Source: Symsagittifera roscoffensis (taxonomy: Eukaryota; Xenacoelomorpha; Acoela; Convolutidae). From it: a stretch of DNA of 64,000 bases. Shown here piece by piece: positions 10,261 to 20,987 of the stretch. The DNA is taken from positions 12,996,743 through 13,060,742 of the forward strand of contig NC_087065.1 of assembly GCF_963678635.1 (NCBI RefSeq), written 5' to 3'. Within the stretch, counting starts at the first letter, position 1. Each line of letters opens with the position of its first letter. Under the pieces are notes generated by a model. The model saw only the letters and a list, made by a program, of their open reading frames with translations, searched no databases and was not told where the DNA came from. A program made the translations under genes and the position numbers.

Positions 10261-11390
10261 AGTATACGCATACTGTTTTCAATAATACCGATCGTTTTGA
10301 TCAAACCAACAATATTGAACAGATGCCCGAGCTAGGGGCGTTGAAAGGGTTTTCAGATAGCTTGTGACATCAGCGGACCACTGTGAGACTTGACTGGAAC
10401 AGGTGACAAGCCAAGTGGGAAAGTGGTTCGGGATAGAGATCTCAGAGACAGAGGACACCCAAACGGGAAAGAGACATCCAGCAGCGTGATCAAGGCAGAA
10501 CAGATCAAATGGAGGAATACCCACTGTTTTGAGTAAACGTTTTTTTAGCAGAGCTTGGAAACAGGTTCTACGGTTTTCTCTCGAGAGGTTTAGCACCCAT
10601 CGCGCTCAGGGTAAATTTCGGCTTAAGTGGGGTGCTAGACAGGGGGAGGTTAGCAAGGGGGCTGGTTAAGTTAAAGGTTGGTGGTTGAAAATTGTAAATA
10701 GGGGGTATTTTCTTATAAGTAACTAAAAAATCGACATCGTCGATTTAATTACATTCGAACAACTGAGTTGAATACTCACAACAAGGGTAGCAACGCGAAG
10801 GTACTCGATAGCGAACTCGTATTAAGGTAGGCAACCTGGCCGGATCGGGTGGGGTGACCGGAAATAGATAGTTTTTGGAACCCAGAAGGTGAAAAGCCCA
10901 TAAGACCGCTAGCAAGGGGTAGGAAAATAGCGTGACAGTTAGGTACCAGACGTTTTTTACGATGAACAATCATTGTCGAAATTGCATTTAAGGTATACAA
11001 GCTTTTCTTTTTTTTGAAGTTTTTCTCATTTGACCTTTACGGTTTTTGGATTTGATTTAATTAATTTTAGGCAACAGCGATCATAGATTAAGGTTAAAAG
11101 CAAATCGTATTTCGACTTGCATTGGAAGTAGGAAACAAACGGAAATTATGGGGGGCTTAGAAAAGAAAAATTAGATTGATAGAATCGGGTTTTGGGGTTT
11201 TTTCACACAAGTTCTAGAGGAGGTACTGGGATAGTGGACTGGTTATCCTAACACTCAAATCAGGGTACAGGAAGATTCTAAAGACGAGAACGGACAGGAA
11301 TTGGTACTGGAAGGTCGGGGAAAGATTTTCAATACCTGGGCCAGATAAGTGGAAGCAGCACAAGAGTCTTGTCGGCAGTCCTGGGATAGT
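10261..11390 (+). other. Long untranslated leader; no gene recognised
   Basis: Sequence shared almost base for base with 32175-33320 in the second copy. Short frames on both strands show no family features. The segment ends where the minisatellite begins. It is most simply part of the very long 5' leader of the retrotransposon. Confidence 0.6.
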
Positions 11391-12720
11391 GACAGAAGGG
11401 TCCTAGGACAGTACAGAAGGGTCCCAAGACCGTCCTTGAGGATTTCAGCACTGGAGCGAATGGTCCTAGGAGAGTACAGAAAGGTCCCAAAACCGTCCTT
11501 GAGGATTTCAGTACCCGAGCGAAGGGTCCTAGGAGAGTACAGAAGGGTCCCAAGACCGTCCTTGAGGATTTCAGCACTCGCGCGAAGGGTCCTAGTAAAG
11601 TACAGAAGGGTCCCAAGACCGACCCAGAGGATTTCAGCACTCGAGTGAAGGGTCCTAGGAGGGTACAGAAAGGTCCCATGACCCTAACAGAAGGTGCCAT
11701 TACTTGAACGAAGGATCTCAGGACAGTACCGAGGCATCGTGGGACAGTACAGATGGGTCTCAAGACCCTACCAGAGGTAACCAGAGCACGAACGAAGGGT
11801 CCCAGAACAGTGTCAAAGGATACTGGGACAACACCGAAGGGTACCAGGACACTTCCGAAAGGTAGCAACATTTAAGCGAAGGGTCCCAGGACAGTACCGA
11901 AGGGCACTAGGACAATACCGAAGGGTCCCAGGACACTTCCGAAAGGTAGCAACATTTCAGCGAAGGGTCCCAGGACAGTATCGAAGATTACTAGGACAAA
12001 ACTGAAGGGTCCCAGGACACTTCCGAAAGGTAGCAACGCTTCAGCGAAGGGTCCCAGGACAGTACGGAAGAACACTAGAACAATAGCGAAGGGTCCCAGG
12101 ACACAACCAAAAATTAGCAACACTTGAGCGGTACCGCGGGATCTCAGGACAGTACCGAGGCATCGTGGGACAGTACAGATGGGTCTCAAGACCCTACTAG
12201 AGGTAACCAGAGCACAAACGAAGGGTCCCAGAACAGTGTCAAAGGATACTGGGACAACACCGAAGGGTCCCAGGACACTTCCGAAAGGTAGCAACACTTC
12301 AGTTAAGGGTCCCAGGACAGTACCGAAGGGTACTAGGACAATACCGAAGGGACCCCAGACACTTTCGAAAGGTAGCAACATTTCAGCGAAGGGTCCCAGA
12401 ACAGTACCGAAGATTACTAGGACAAAACTGAAGGGTCCCAGGACACTTCCGAAAGGTAGCAACGGTTCAGCGAAGGATCCCAGGACAGTACCGAAGAGTA
12501 CTAGAACAATAGCGAAGGGTCCCAGGACACTACCGAAAGGTAGCAACACTTGAGCGAAGGGTCCCAGGACAGTACCAAAATGTACAAGGACAAGACTAAG
12601 GAGTCCAGGCACTAAGAGCGAAGGGTCCCAAGAATAGGGTCCCAAGAATATCACAAAAATAGAGCGAAGGGTCCTAAGACCCTACCAAAAGATCCAAAGA
12701 CCTGATCAACGGGTCCCAAT
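11391..12720. repeat. 21-bp-period minisatellite in the retrotransposon leader
   Basis: A basic word close to GAAGGGTCCCAGGACAGTAC repeats every 21 bases. It is organised first in 63-bp units (about 11391-11690, each with a CCTTGAGGATTTCAGCAC insert) and then in 84-bp units (about 11870-12580, each with GAAAGGTAGCAACA). Because 21, 63 and 84 are multiples of three, frames stay open. On the minus strand a heptapeptide VLGPF(G/A)x repeats over about 440 codons with one stop near 11872; on the plus strand TxPKGPR-type heptads stay open for over 120 codons. The second copy (33321-34382) has fewer units. Confidence 0.9.
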
Positions 12721-12883
12721 ACTTAGTTTCGGTTTACAACTCTAGCAGAGACAAATTCAACTGGGTTTTAATAAATAATGGATTAGAAATTTTTTCTTAT
12801 ACTTTCAGTTAGATTTTACATAAGGATCTTGTATATTTATTAGAATTGTAGATGAAGAAAATTGTTTATAAAAAAAAACCCAT

Positions 12884-14947
12884 GAAGAAAACAAAAACAT
12901 CTCTAACAGAAAGGAGAGGGATATGATTTCAGCAAAATCAAACCTCGTCGCAACGGAAACTAACATCATCAAATCTGAAAGTATTGAGAAAGAATAAATC
13001 AGTGAACATGGTCACTACAAGAAGCATAAAGGAACAAAAGGCCATTAATAAAGCAACGGAAGAACCGACTGTACCGGCTAGAGAAACCGATCTTGAGACA
13101 CCAGATCAGAGTATAGACGGGGCGGAAAGAGAGACGTCGGAATCAACACCCATACCAATTGTATATAGGAACAAGAGAAGAAAACAATAGAGTTCTCGAC
13201 AATAGGAAATGTGGGAGAAACAACAAACAACACGCCGGAAACAATAAAAGACGATTCTCAAACAAAACGAACGTCGTTCAAAGAGAGGATTGCAGCCATG
13301 GTGGGAATGAAACCAAAAAAGAAAGAGGAGGTAATACCAGCGACAGGAATGTCAAAACGTTTGGAACAGTTTCTGCAATAACAACAGAAGCTAAACAAGA
13401 CGAAAAGCAGGTCACACAAGGAGCAACGGCCAAGAAGACAAACAAACCATGGAATCAAAAACAACTTCACTTGAGCTGGGCGACTTGATAGCAAAGTTGG
13501 AACAAAACGGCAAAAAGCTGAAATGCAGCGAGAAAGACCGCCAAGAGCTGAAAAAGGAAGTACGACACAATAAGAATGAGAACCTAGACAACTACTATGT
13601 CCTGGGAAAGGCGACGGAAGAGAAGCTGCAGCATATGGTGGACAAAATAGAAACGACCGACAAAGAGCGAGAGAAATATATCAAGAGAGATATGGAGGAA
13701 ATGAGGAAGAGATACGACACCGTAAGTGACAAACTGTGGAGTCTAGAAACCAGAATGGACACAATGAGCAAGGAACAAGCAGAAAATTCTGGAGCCATAC
13801 AGTCCAAATTGGATGTAGTCTTGATAAATTAGTGGTGGAAAAACCATCCGGAACTAGAGTAGACTTTGTGGAACCACAACGAAAGAAACGGGAATGTAAA
13901 CCGCTACCCTGGTTTGATAGCACCATGGCGTCAGGAGTGACACGGACTGCTATGAAGGGGGAGCCTCAAACTCAACGAGGACGTCAGAGGACTCAGGATC
14001 ACATACGGGTGTACCACTGGATGCCATGACGTGGGACAGTACCTGGGAAATGATGAACAGGACCCTTGAAGCATTCGCAACAAGGAACACAGACGCAAGT
14101 GACGGAGGCAGTGGCAAATCCCCGAAAACCTTCAAAAAACCTAAGGAATTCAAGGACGATGCAGATGGTTGCATTGATACCTGCGTTGAGGTATTGTGAC
14201 TACATCTAGAACAAGACATTTTGAACGATGAGAGGCAGGCCTGCACGGCGATACTAAGCAACCTAGAGGGAACACCACTGAAGGAAGAGGAGCGTGACAC
14301 TGCAGACAAGATCTTCGAGATACTGTTGAATCGATTTGGATCGGGTATGAAGGGTCATCAGGTGATGATGAGGTTCGAAAAAAAGACGAAGAGATGACGA
14401 GTCGATTGAACGATTTCTGGATAATCTTGAGAGCTTGAGGAGGAGAAGCGATCCAGAGGAATCAACCAACAGAAGAAACTCTAGCATCGCTTCAAAATTT
14501 ATCGATGGAGTGAGGAGCGATGACTTGAGAACGATGTTGGCAACATATTAAACGCTATCGAAGGATAACGCACCAACCCCTGAGGAGATGACACGAAATT
14601 CCTGGGAGTATATGTTAATGAAACCAAAGAAGTACTCGTTCTCAGAAAACAGAAACACGCAAGGGGGAAGCCAACAACAAAGGTCGTCATGGTACAAACC
14701 TAGAGACGGCATAGACAAACGAAGGTCATGCGCAAACTGCCGATCAGCGGACCATCACTTAGCGGATTGTACCACATACAAGCAAGATAAGAAAAGCTCA
14801 GGATATGCACCAGACGAAGAAGACACGAGTCAAAGGGAAGAACACGAGTTTTACAGTAGTTTGATCATCAAGATAGGCGCGAGGTGCTTTTTCTGCAATC
14901 ATGAGGGCCATTTCAGAAGGGATGTCCCATGTTTTGGGAGGCAGTGA
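12884..14947 (+). pseudogene. gag of the first Ty3/gypsy copy, broken
   Basis: The N-terminal frame (12984-13187) includes NMVTTRSIKEQKA and is lost by stops. A second frame (13449-13829) starts MESKTTSLELGDLIAKLEQN and is a charged coiled coil. A 19-base deletion relative to the second copy near 13825 breaks it. Capsid-like helical sequence follows (about 14030-14560), interrupted by TGA at 14198 and TAA at 14548. Then comes a nucleocapsid part (14588-14944) with two zinc-knuckle-like motifs: C-x2-C-x4-H-x4-C (codons about 14729-14770) and CFFCNHEGH...C (about 14885-14932). Gag normally assembles the particle and binds RNA. The ATG at 12884 is followed within 16 codons by TGA, unlike the second copy. 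Confidence 0.8.
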
Positions 14948-15109
14948 AGAATCAAGGTCACCCGAAACATAAATTGACATTGGCAGTGGTCCAGAACACA
15001 AGGAACAGATAAGCCGAAAATGACTTGCAGAGCAAAGAGGCATCAAATGGTGAGTTACCTACGAAGATGCCGTGGGGGCTAAGACAATGAATTATGAAAA
15101 GCAGCTGCA

Positions 15110-15832
15110 GTGGCTATCAACAGAGTGAAGCAAGACTTGGCGACCAAAGAGATCGAGCAACAATTAAAACATGAGATAGAGAGACAAAAGATGAATGAGA
15201 CACTGTTGACGACGAGGCCAGAAACAGAGACCGGAGAAAACTTGCTGAAGAGGAGTAATTGCAATACCTTGAAGATGGTGACCGGTAAACCATTTGGCAT
15301 CAGGAAGATTGCTGCGAGAATCATGTCAATAACCACAGTGGGCGGTCATGAACTAACGAGGAACCTGAGTGAACAGAGTGATCAAACATTAATGCACATT
15401 GATGTATATGCGGAATACCTTAGAAGAATAACACCGCAAAACCCTTCTAGAGCACTGAGAGCATTACTCACGAGAGGTGGTGGCAAATCAATTCGCATAG
15501 ACAACAGGTACACTGAAGCCTCTGGTCCACATGAGGTCATGTTGAACATAGATGGAATAAACATCAATGCAAAGACGATCATAACATGTGACGTGGATCT
15601 AGCTGGACAAATCTATGTTGGCAGAGAAGAAGTAAAGGTGAGATCCATTGGACAATGTGCTATGCTGGAAGAGGATGCCATGCAACTGGGAATGGAAGCA
15701 GACGTATCTGCACATGTATTGGACATAAGCGGAAGCAAGAGCCAACTGCGTGGGTTGTTGGACACGGGAGCCGTCTTGAGTGTAATACCAATTGAAACGT
15801 GGAGAAAAGGGGATTCGACAAAGACGAATTAA
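15110..15832 (+). pseudogene. Aspartic protease region, N-terminal part, disrupted by Maverick
   Basis: A 240-residue open frame. The last third carries the retropepsin active-site motif LLDTGAVLSVIP (codons for DTGA at 15761-15772). The frame ends at 15830-15832 in the region just before the Maverick insertion at 15872. The flap-distal part of the domain lies across the insertion at 29763. In Ty3/gypsy elements this protease processes Gag-Pol as a homodimer. The frame is not joined to the upstream nucleocapsid part, which ends at a stop at 14945. Confidence 0.85.
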
Positions 15833-15865
15833 TTGACTCAAAAATACGGATGTCAGCAGCAAACA

Positions 15866-15871
15866 ATTATA
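15866..15871. repeat. Left target-site duplication of the Maverick (ATTATA)
   Basis: The six bases directly before the AGTAGTAG terminus; identical to the six bases directly after the right terminus (29702-29707). The undisturbed site, one ATTATA, is at 37556-37561 in the sister retrotransposon copy. Six-base duplications are the hallmark of Maverick/Polinton integration. Confidence 0.95.
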
Positions 15872-16395
15872 AGTAGTAGAAGGGTGAGGGAGAGTGGGGG
15901 GTGCCTGCTGACCCCCATGTATTGAGATAGGGAATAGAGCATCCGGTCAGCAGGCTATGTATTAAGGTTGGGTATAGAGTCTACAATGTATTAAGATAGG
16001 GAATAGGTTTCCCAATGTATTAAGAGGTTTCAGATGGTAAGATGGTATTTTTTTTTCGGCGCCCGAATTTCCCATGTGTAGATTTCGCTATGTATAAGAA
16101 ATTCATTGTAGGTAATTAAGAACTCATTAGCGAATAGTATTCCTAATGTATTACGATGATAGGTTTCCCAATGTATTAAGATGGTAGGTTTCAGATGGTA
16201 AGATGGTAAGTTTCAAAAAAATTTTGGCGCCCGAATTTTTTGAGCTCGATTTTGCCAATAATTGCGTTTCTTTGTCAACTTCTACGGTTTAGATGTTTTG
16301 ATTATAATTTTAAAAGGTTTGATTCAACGAGAAAACTATCTAAAGCTATACTGAAACCTACTGAAACTTCGAAAAAATTCAAATTTTTTGAGAAA
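15872..16395. repeat. Left terminal inverted repeat of the Maverick
   Basis: Pairs, inverted, with 29160-29701. The shared order is AGTAGTAGAAGGGTGAGGG, CCCCCATGTATT repeats, GGCGCCCGAATTTCCC, ATGTATAAGAAATTCATTG, GAGCTCGATTTTGCC, ACGGTTTAGATGTTTTG and GAAACTTCGAAAAAA. Short subterminal repeats ATGTATTAAGATAGGG recur within it. Confidence 0.9.
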
Positions 16396-17640
16396 AAATT
16401 GCAAAAATTTCAAGTATTTGGAAAAAATTGCAAAAATTTCAAGTATTTGGAAAAAATTGCAATTTTGTTTGAAAAAATTGCAGAAATCTCATAATTTTGG
16501 CTTATTTATTGTTGCTTTTGATCTAATTTTAAACATACTTTTACGTATAGACTTCAAAAATAGGTTAAGACTGTATGTTAATTAGCATTATGTTGAGACA
16601 ATGATACAAAATTTTGAATAAAAAAAATGACTTTTTCAACAATTTTTTCTCAAACTATTGAAATACGACAAAGTTTACCTTAATTTGAGCTAAATATTTG
16701 GTTATACAATGCTCTAAACACTGAAAAGAAGGTTCATAGTAGCAAAATCGATATTGAAACTTCCGGAAAACAGTGAAATTAGTCGTAATTTTTGAGAAGG
16801 TAAAATGAAAATTAATCAAATTTACATGAAATTTTCCATTTCGAACCTTTTATTTTGGTTTTTAACTGTTTTTTTTGTCCAATTCATAGATTATTCTTAG
16901 GAATCTCAATTCAACTGAACATTAAGGGCAATATCCTATGAAATTTCTAAATCAAATTCCATGATTCAACTCCTCCCCATTTTTTTCTCATTGAATTACC
17001 CAAATTTGTACAAAAACTACAACTTGTGAGAAATTTTTCATGTTAAAAAATACAAATTTCTGATTATTGACAAAAAATGAACAGTTTATTGCTAAAATTG
17101 TTTAAAATGGGATAAATATTTCTTAAAAATTTATTCGATATTGGTTCAAATTCAACAAAAGCTTCTTCATAACTGATGATTATCTCTCTGTTGCTTCTGC
17201 AACATAACTTTCAAGATTTTCCGTAAAGTTTTTCCATGTTTTAAAGTTATTCTTGCTTTCTGTTTAAAACATGTTTTCGCTATTGAACACACTTTACTAG
17301 AAAATTTAGTCAAAACTGGAGAATTTAGGAGGAAAATAGTATCAATTGAACGAACAATTTGCTAGCAGAGATGAAATTAGATCTGATACCGTATGATTAT
17401 TACAATAAGAAAAGTTAAAATCTTCCTCAAGTTTCCCCTGTTCAGTTGATATTGTAAACTATTTATGCAAACATACACATTTTGGGATCATTAACTATCA
17501 CTTTTCTTGCAAAATAGTTATTAACTCGCTTTTTTTCTTAATTTATGACGGAAATTTTTTCAAAAATATCCAAGTGAGAAAGAATTGGTGCTAGTTAAAG
17601 CATTCAAAAATATATGTACACAATGAGAATATAAAGGTGT
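16396..17640. repeat. Extended end region shared with the other Maverick only
   Basis: Continues to match, inverted, the element at 1-1900 (for example TTGCTTCTGCAACAT and CATTTTGGGATCATTAACTATCAC) but has no counterpart at the right end of its own element, where homology stops near 29160. Contains A/T-rich CAAAAATTTCAAGTATTTGG repeats at about 16400-16460. No gene seen. Confidence 0.8.
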
Positions 17641-19065
17641 ATGTTTACGATCTAAGAACAAATTAGGAGCAGCTCTATTAGTTATAATCTAAAAATCTCC
17701 GGAAATACGCAAGAGAACCTAGTTCCTAACATCTACACTATAAAAACTTCTGAAAGAGCGAGTCTCAAAAAATTGACTTAGCAAAGCAAATCAAGGTGCA
17801 AACTGGAACAATAGTGTAATTTTCCGATTTTTATTAAGGAAAAAACTCTATGTAGTAAAAATGTAGTAATGTATTGTATATAGTGTTGTATATTCTATGT
17901 AGTATTGTGTATGTATGTAGCAAGGAAAAGTAGATCTTGAAAGCAAGTTTTCGATTTATGCTTTATGTATCTTCTTCCAAAAGATGTCGAATTGGGTTTG
18001 CTTCTCAAAAATTATCCTCAAAACATATGATCTTTCATATAAAGTACCTAATATATCAAATGATAACAGTTTTTTCTAATGAATTACGCATAATTATAAG
18101 ACTTTGAGAATTTTTATGTCGGATTTTTTCTCAAGATATACTTTATAAGCTAAATTTTAGTAAAATTATCTCAAATCTCCTAGGGAATAAATTGCGTTTC
18201 TATCTCATTTTAGCATTTTCTCAGTTTCTGCTTCATCTACTATCTGCCAAATGAATCCAATTTGAGCAAAATTTTACTTGAAAATTGAAATTTAGATAGA
18301 AAAATGTATCGTTTCAACGAAAGTTCAATAATCCGAAGCTGAATTAATACCATAAATCCTTTACTAAAAAGCTTTAAAGGATTTTCTCAACCTCATAACT
18401 TTATAATGCTGTTTTAAATCTGAATTTCTATTTTAGACTAAATTTTTAGTTGGAATGATGTATATCATTATCTTGAAACTTTCAATGTTTAGCAAAATAT
18501 ACAGTTTTTCCAGGTTATTTATCAATTTTTTTTCTGAAATCATCAAAAAATCAATAGAAAAACGTAATTCTTAATAAGTCAAACCACATTATTTGCTTAA
18601 AAAGCCCTGCTCTATGAACACTTTTACAAGCACTAAACAAGGAAAACTTTAAAATAGTAACTAGAAAAAACCTTTCAATTAGTTGATGTTTTCCAAATAT
18701 CCAAGTTTTACAATATGTAGGCGAATACTTAAATACTCATTAGCATATGTTATGCACTTTACTACAAATTTATCACAACAAAGTCTCCGCAAGCTTGCAA
18801 CCAAGGGAGTTTTTACTGTTGATTAAAAGTTTTCGGATCGAGTTCCATCGAAAGCTTCACGACGATTTGAACTCGATTTTTGCTGTCTTTAACATCAATC
18901 AAAACCTTTGAATAAAAAAATAAATGACAGTTCAGGTAATGTAATGAAAACACTGTATAATTACTGACTAGATTTGTTACAATTGCTGAGACTTTTCAGA
19001 TTCAGTAAAAACTATTAGTCATAGTAATTTCTAAGTTTTTCAAAAAAAAAACTTTAAAATTTTAC
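17641..19065. other. AT-rich Maverick interior without recognisable genes
   Basis: No frame above about 60 codons and no motif I recognise on either strand. In complete Mavericks a stretch of this size would hold one or two genes, so this may be decayed coding sequence or intron of the minus-strand zinc-finger fragment at 19066-19294. Confidence 0.5.
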
Positions 19066-19294
19066 CTTTTCCTGAAGTGTGTTTGGAGTCTGCTGAGCAC
19101 ATAATTTAATATTATGCTGAGAATGCTTCTTCTTGAAATGATTAGCGAGTTCCTCGCTGCTATAAGTATAAAAATTACAGTTAGAACACTTCAAAACACC
19201 ACATGTTCTACGATGTTATTGACGCATCTTTGTGAGTGTATTCCCTGCCACATTCAAGACATGCAACTCTTTCGTTTCTATTGAGTGAAGGCAT
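19066..19294 (-). pseudogene. Zinc-finger exon, paralogue of the polymerase N-terminus
   Basis: Read leftward from ATG at 19294: MPSLNRNERVACLECGREY, almost the same start as the polymerase at 24727 (MPSLNRNEKVKCEDCDKEY). After a one-base frameshift near 19218 it continues HRRTCGVLKCSNCNFYTYSS...NHFKKKH, a C2H2 finger aligned to the polymerase finger CPDCRYFTYNQQ...YHVAKKH. It ends at a candidate splice donor (AAAAG/GTAAAA, 19065). Either this is the first exon of a second gene with a captured finger module, or a fragment of a polymerase duplicated in inverted orientation. No downstream exon was found. Confidence 0.7.
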
Positions 19295-19512
19295 CTCAAT
19301 AGTAAGGAAAAAATAAATGGGAGATTTAAAATGTACCAAATTTTTAGATAAGGTGAGTTCAATAGCCTCAAAAAATGAATAAAAGTAAATAAAAACAGCA
19401 AACTTATTAACCAATTGTTTTTAACGAGAAAGAAAATCAGAATGGATATGCTATTTAGCCTAGCTGAAATACAAATCATCCAATATAACCATGGAATTTT
19501 TAAAAGTATCAA

Positions 19513-19836
19513 CCAATCAGAATCGAGCATTAATTACAAGGAAACTTTTATCTTTTCTGATATCAACCAATCAGAATTGAGCTTCAATAGTCATGTGATT
19601 TTCGACAAATTCAAGATCCACCAATCAGAATTGAGCTTCGAAAGTCATGTAATTTTCAACAAATTCAATGTCAACCTATCAGAATTGAGCTTCAAAAGTC
19701 ATGAAATTTTCAAGAAATTTAAAGTCAACCAATCAGAGTTGAGCTCTTCTTCTCATGAATTTTTCAACAATTTCTTTAACTTTTGTAGAATTTGAGGATA
19801 CTTTGATAGACATTGTTTGTGTTAATAACCAATCAG
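19513..19836. promoter_or_regulatory. Tandem CCAATCAG array (six boxes, ~54-bp period)
   Basis: CCAATCAG lies at 19513, 19566, 19621, 19729 and 19829, with the variant CCTATCAG at about 19675. The first five are spaced 53-55 bases apart and most are followed by AATTGAGC and AGTCATG. The period is a multiple of three, so a plus-strand frame stays open (19415-19792, NQSELSF repeats), but this looks like a by-product. The array lies between two minus-strand genes, upstream of the zinc-finger exon. CCAAT boxes are known activator sites (NF-Y type); a promoter role here is inference. Confidence 0.7.
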
Positions 19837-19989
19837 AATGAAGTAATCACAGATTTTAAAAACTTTGTAGATCAGAACCAGACTATGTTTATGAAACTTC
19901 TTAATCAATAAATTTTATTGAATTTTTCCAACATAACTAAGATTTGAAGTTTGATACCCTAGTGGGATAAATGAGCTTTCTTGTCTGGT

Positions 19990-20544
19990 TTATATTGTTT
20001 TTTCGATGTTCAATTCAAATTTTGAAATTTCAAACAAAATTTTTCCGATTTGTTCTATTTCTAAACAGTGAAAAAAGAAATTACCAAAATATACGTTTTT
20101 ATCGTTTTCTTTTTGGTATATTGTAGTATAAACAACCGGAAGTCTATTAAATTTGGATAAACACTCAAAAGATATTCTGACAAATCTGGATTTTGTGTTT
20201 GTATCAAATTCAAAACAGTAATCGAATTGATGTTCCTTATCTCCAATTTCTGTTTCATAGGCTCTTCCATTGTTTTGTTTTTTACTGATAGACCACCCAA
20301 TCTGAGTTAACTCTTCTAAATAAAAACATTGTTGATAAATCTGACAGTACTCTTCTTTTTTGTAATCTCCTCTCCATCTTTTTAACAAAACTATTGAACT
20401 TTCTGTGTTTCTATACAAATTAAAACTAATACACTCTCCATCAACTTCATCTGTCCACCACTCTTGTAGTTTTTTGTAGTAGTTCAATTTTAAACTCTGA
20501 TAAAGGTTCAATTCAGACATTGAAAACGCTTTTGATGGAAACAT
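19990..20544 (-). CDS. Unrecognised Maverick protein, 184 aa
   Basis: Clean ATG start (MFPSKAFSMSELNLYQSL) and an uninterrupted frame with normal protein composition: aromatic- and charge-rich, no membrane segment and no signal peptide. The C-terminal half alternates predicted beta strands (SRFVRISFECL, PVVYTTIYQ, VYFGNFFF) and ends in a helix (EIEQIGKILFEIS). I recognise no family. Intactness in a decayed element makes it more credible as a gene. A minor structural or DNA-binding protein is possible but only a guess. Confidence 0.6.
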   Translation of the reverse strand: MFPSKAFSMSELNLYQSLKLNYYKKLQEWWTDEVDGECISFNLYRNTESSIVLLKRWRGDYKKEEYCQIYQQCFYLEELTQIGWSISKKQNNGRAYETEIGDKEHQFDYCFEFDTNTKSRFVRISFECLSKFNRLPVVYTTIYQKENDKNVYFGNFFFHCLEIEQIGKILFEISKFELNIEKTI

Positions 20545-20987
20545 TTTTCTTACTGAAATATATGAAGAAACTTAAAAAACTCGAATTGTTTTATCTTTTT
20601 TAAAGTATTTTGAAGTAACAGTCACCGTATATATTTTTTAAATTATTTAGAGTCTAATTAGTTTCAAGGAAATTCATGTAGCCAATAAAAACCTCAAACT
20701 AAGGCACAAAAAAATTGAAAACAACCAATGAATTTCAAAAAATCTAAAAAAAATAATGATAATGTTTTCAACTAAATATACATTCTTGTTTGTAATTTTC
20801 TTAAATTGAGGCAAAATTTAGCTAAATTTTGATGAAAACAGTTATTAAATAAATTTATCTGTAATTTCATAAACAAATACTTGAAAATCACTTCATAAGT
20901 GGTTAGTGTTTTATGTCAATTTCGATTAAATTGTATGTTTTGTCTGACTTTTCCTCAGATATTATAGCTCTAAATATACACAAAGCT
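20545..20987. other. AT-rich gap between minus-strand Maverick genes
   Basis: No frame or motif recognised. It contains the upstream region of the 184-aa gene. Confidence 0.5.

Noticed and set aside
11329-12654. Long minus-strand frame of VLGPF heptads as a host or viral gene
   Set aside because: The frame follows automatically from a 21-base repeat and is open on the other strand too. Without a start context or conserved flanks I call it a minisatellite, not a gene.
19415-19795. 126-residue plus-strand frame with NQSELSF repeats
   Set aside because: It is the translation of a 54-base tandem CCAAT repeat; the period keeps the frame open. A regulatory array explains it better.
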